Shown here in pieces: positions 63,076-64,000 of a stretch of DNA of 64,000 nucleotides. The translations under genes and the position numbers were made by a program. Every line of letters begins with the position of its first letter. Positions within the stretch are counted from its first letter, which is position 1. This DNA comes from Viola odorata. Lineage: Eukaryota; Streptophyta; Magnoliopsida; Malpighiales; Violaceae. The stretch lies in NCBI GenBank assembly GCA_963691705.1, contig OY829537.1:36521514-36585513 (forward strand), given 5' to 3'. The notes below the pieces were generated by a model. The model was not told where the DNA came from. It searched no databases and saw only the letters and a list, made by a program, of their open reading frames with translations.

Positions 63076-64000
63076 TGATACGATCCTAGTTGCTTAGGAT
63101 GCGTAGCACCAAATCTGATCGTTGTTCAAAGAAGGATTTCAATGCGGAATAGAGAACTTGACTCGTGCGAACGTAGACTACCTCGCCAACTGAATGCTAA
63201 GAGTTCTAGTCGATTTCACGTCAAGGATCTTGTATCAGATTCTTAGGACTAAACCCAACGATTGTGAGAATCGCACTGAGACAAACGACACAATAATGCA
63301 ATTCCAGAATTTAGTTGTATACGACTCAAGTATTGCGGACTCAAGAAGAACAAGGTTCAATTGATGAACAATGGGCAGAGATTTTAAGAGAGAAGTCTCA
63401 ATTTTATCAAAATAACAGCCAACCTTATAATGAGGTTAAACGGCTGCTTATAAAGAGTTTACAAGCAAACCCTAATAGGAATAGAAGTAGGAGTTCTAAT
63501 TAAGGAAATTAACTTAATTAACTAATTAAAATAAATATAAATATATTTAAATGCATTCCAGCAGCCCATGTCGAGTTCTCCATCATCGGGCCAAGGTTTG
63601 GGCCGAAACCTCAAGTCGTATGTTGTCTCGCTTACACACTGTGCACCATAATGTCGACTTGAATAACTTTCAAACCAATGGGACAAATGGGATGAAACTT
63701 GTTCCAAAAGAAATCTAACATCCTGACGTTTCCAAAACGTATTCGATCACACAATTCAGACTTGTAAAGTGCTGGCTAGGTTCGGACGAAGTTGCCTGAC
63801 GCGTCTTGGAGTCCTTATCGGTGTAGGACTACTGTCAACGAAAATGTTGGCTTGATCTTTTGGATGATCCACTCATCCAAACGTCCTGAAATTTGGAAAC
63901 AATAAACATAACACATAGAGGTTTCCATAAAGCCTTTGTAATCCCTGATCAGACTCCATATGCTCTATCATGTCTTGACGCTTTTGTCCAAGTAGTCGCG
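63076..64000 (-). repeat. Inverted chromovirus LTR interrupting gag, runs off the window
   Basis: It starts tgatacgatcctagttgctt, the reverse complement of the end of the LTR at 61177. Homology to 60690-61177 extends to about 63560; beyond that the sequence differs, so the two LTRs belong to different subfamilies or the sense copy is rearranged. It is most simply the 3' end of a minus-strand element of the same family inserted into gag. Confidence 0.75.

Noticed and set aside
1..64000. CRISPR arrays, bacterial operons, rRNA genes
   Set aside because: The window is plant nuclear DNA. Direct repeats seen are tandem minisatellites without spacers. No rRNA was recognised and no tRNA cloverleaf was found by eye; a tRNAscan run would be decisive.

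Overview
This is nuclear DNA of a flowering plant, most likely a eudicot. The evidence is a complete ten-exon SGT1 gene with GT-AG introns, AT-rich intergenic DNA, and a dense pile of plant-specific transposable elements (Tat, Athila and CRM lineages of Ty3/gypsy, MULE, CACTA, LINE). I could not identify the species from the sequence.

Layout. 1-3.2 kb: SGT1 (+), the only clearly intact host gene. 3.2-12 kb: small DNA transposons and fragments: a foldback MITE (3591-4312), a FAR1/MULE-like fragment, a degenerate LINE reverse transcriptase, an AP2/ERF pseudogene fragment, a complete non-autonomous MULE with a 10-bp target duplication (7295-8958), minisatellites, an orphan exon and a CACTA end. 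12.2-15.8 kb: a non-autonomous CRM-related retroelement (-) with its own unfamiliar ORF. 16.9-17.35 kb: a SKP1-like pseudogene (-). 17.85-47.2 kb: one Tat-lineage Ty3/gypsy element (+), bounded by TG...CA LTRs and inserted in a 47-bp minisatellite. It holds two nested insertions: a young CRM-lineage chromovirus (26766-34716, -) with a 1.8-kaa open gag-pol frame, and an internally deleted Athila element (38962-45996, -) with target duplication ACAAC. 47.2-52.3 kb: the rest of the minisatellite, the 3' end and 2.4-kb LTR of another retroelement, and an LTR-like remnant. 52.3-53.9 kb: an inverted second copy of the first MITE, and another TIR element. 53.9-60.4 kb: Athila-lineage remnants, including a gag-protease-env-like element that lacks RT, RNase H and integrase. 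60.4-64 kb: a chromovirus LTR and gag, cut by an LTR of the same family in inverted orientation.

The most interesting content is the antisense gene block of the Tat element. At least four ORFs lie on the strand opposite to gag-pol, between integrase and the 3' LTR. Two are paralogous, resemble the 'putative gypsy type transposon' domain, and carry a short phase-1 intron at the same position. TATA-like motifs lie upstream of several. Nested insertions split this block, so it is not visible as a unit without removing them.

Most elements are dead. Reading frames are often broken by in-frame TAG or TGA codons rather than frameshifts, the pattern expected from deamination of methylated cytosine. 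The CRM element at 26.8-34.7 kb is the exception and looks young and potentially functional. Exon boundaries, repeat periods and LTR limits were read by eye; percentages are estimates.
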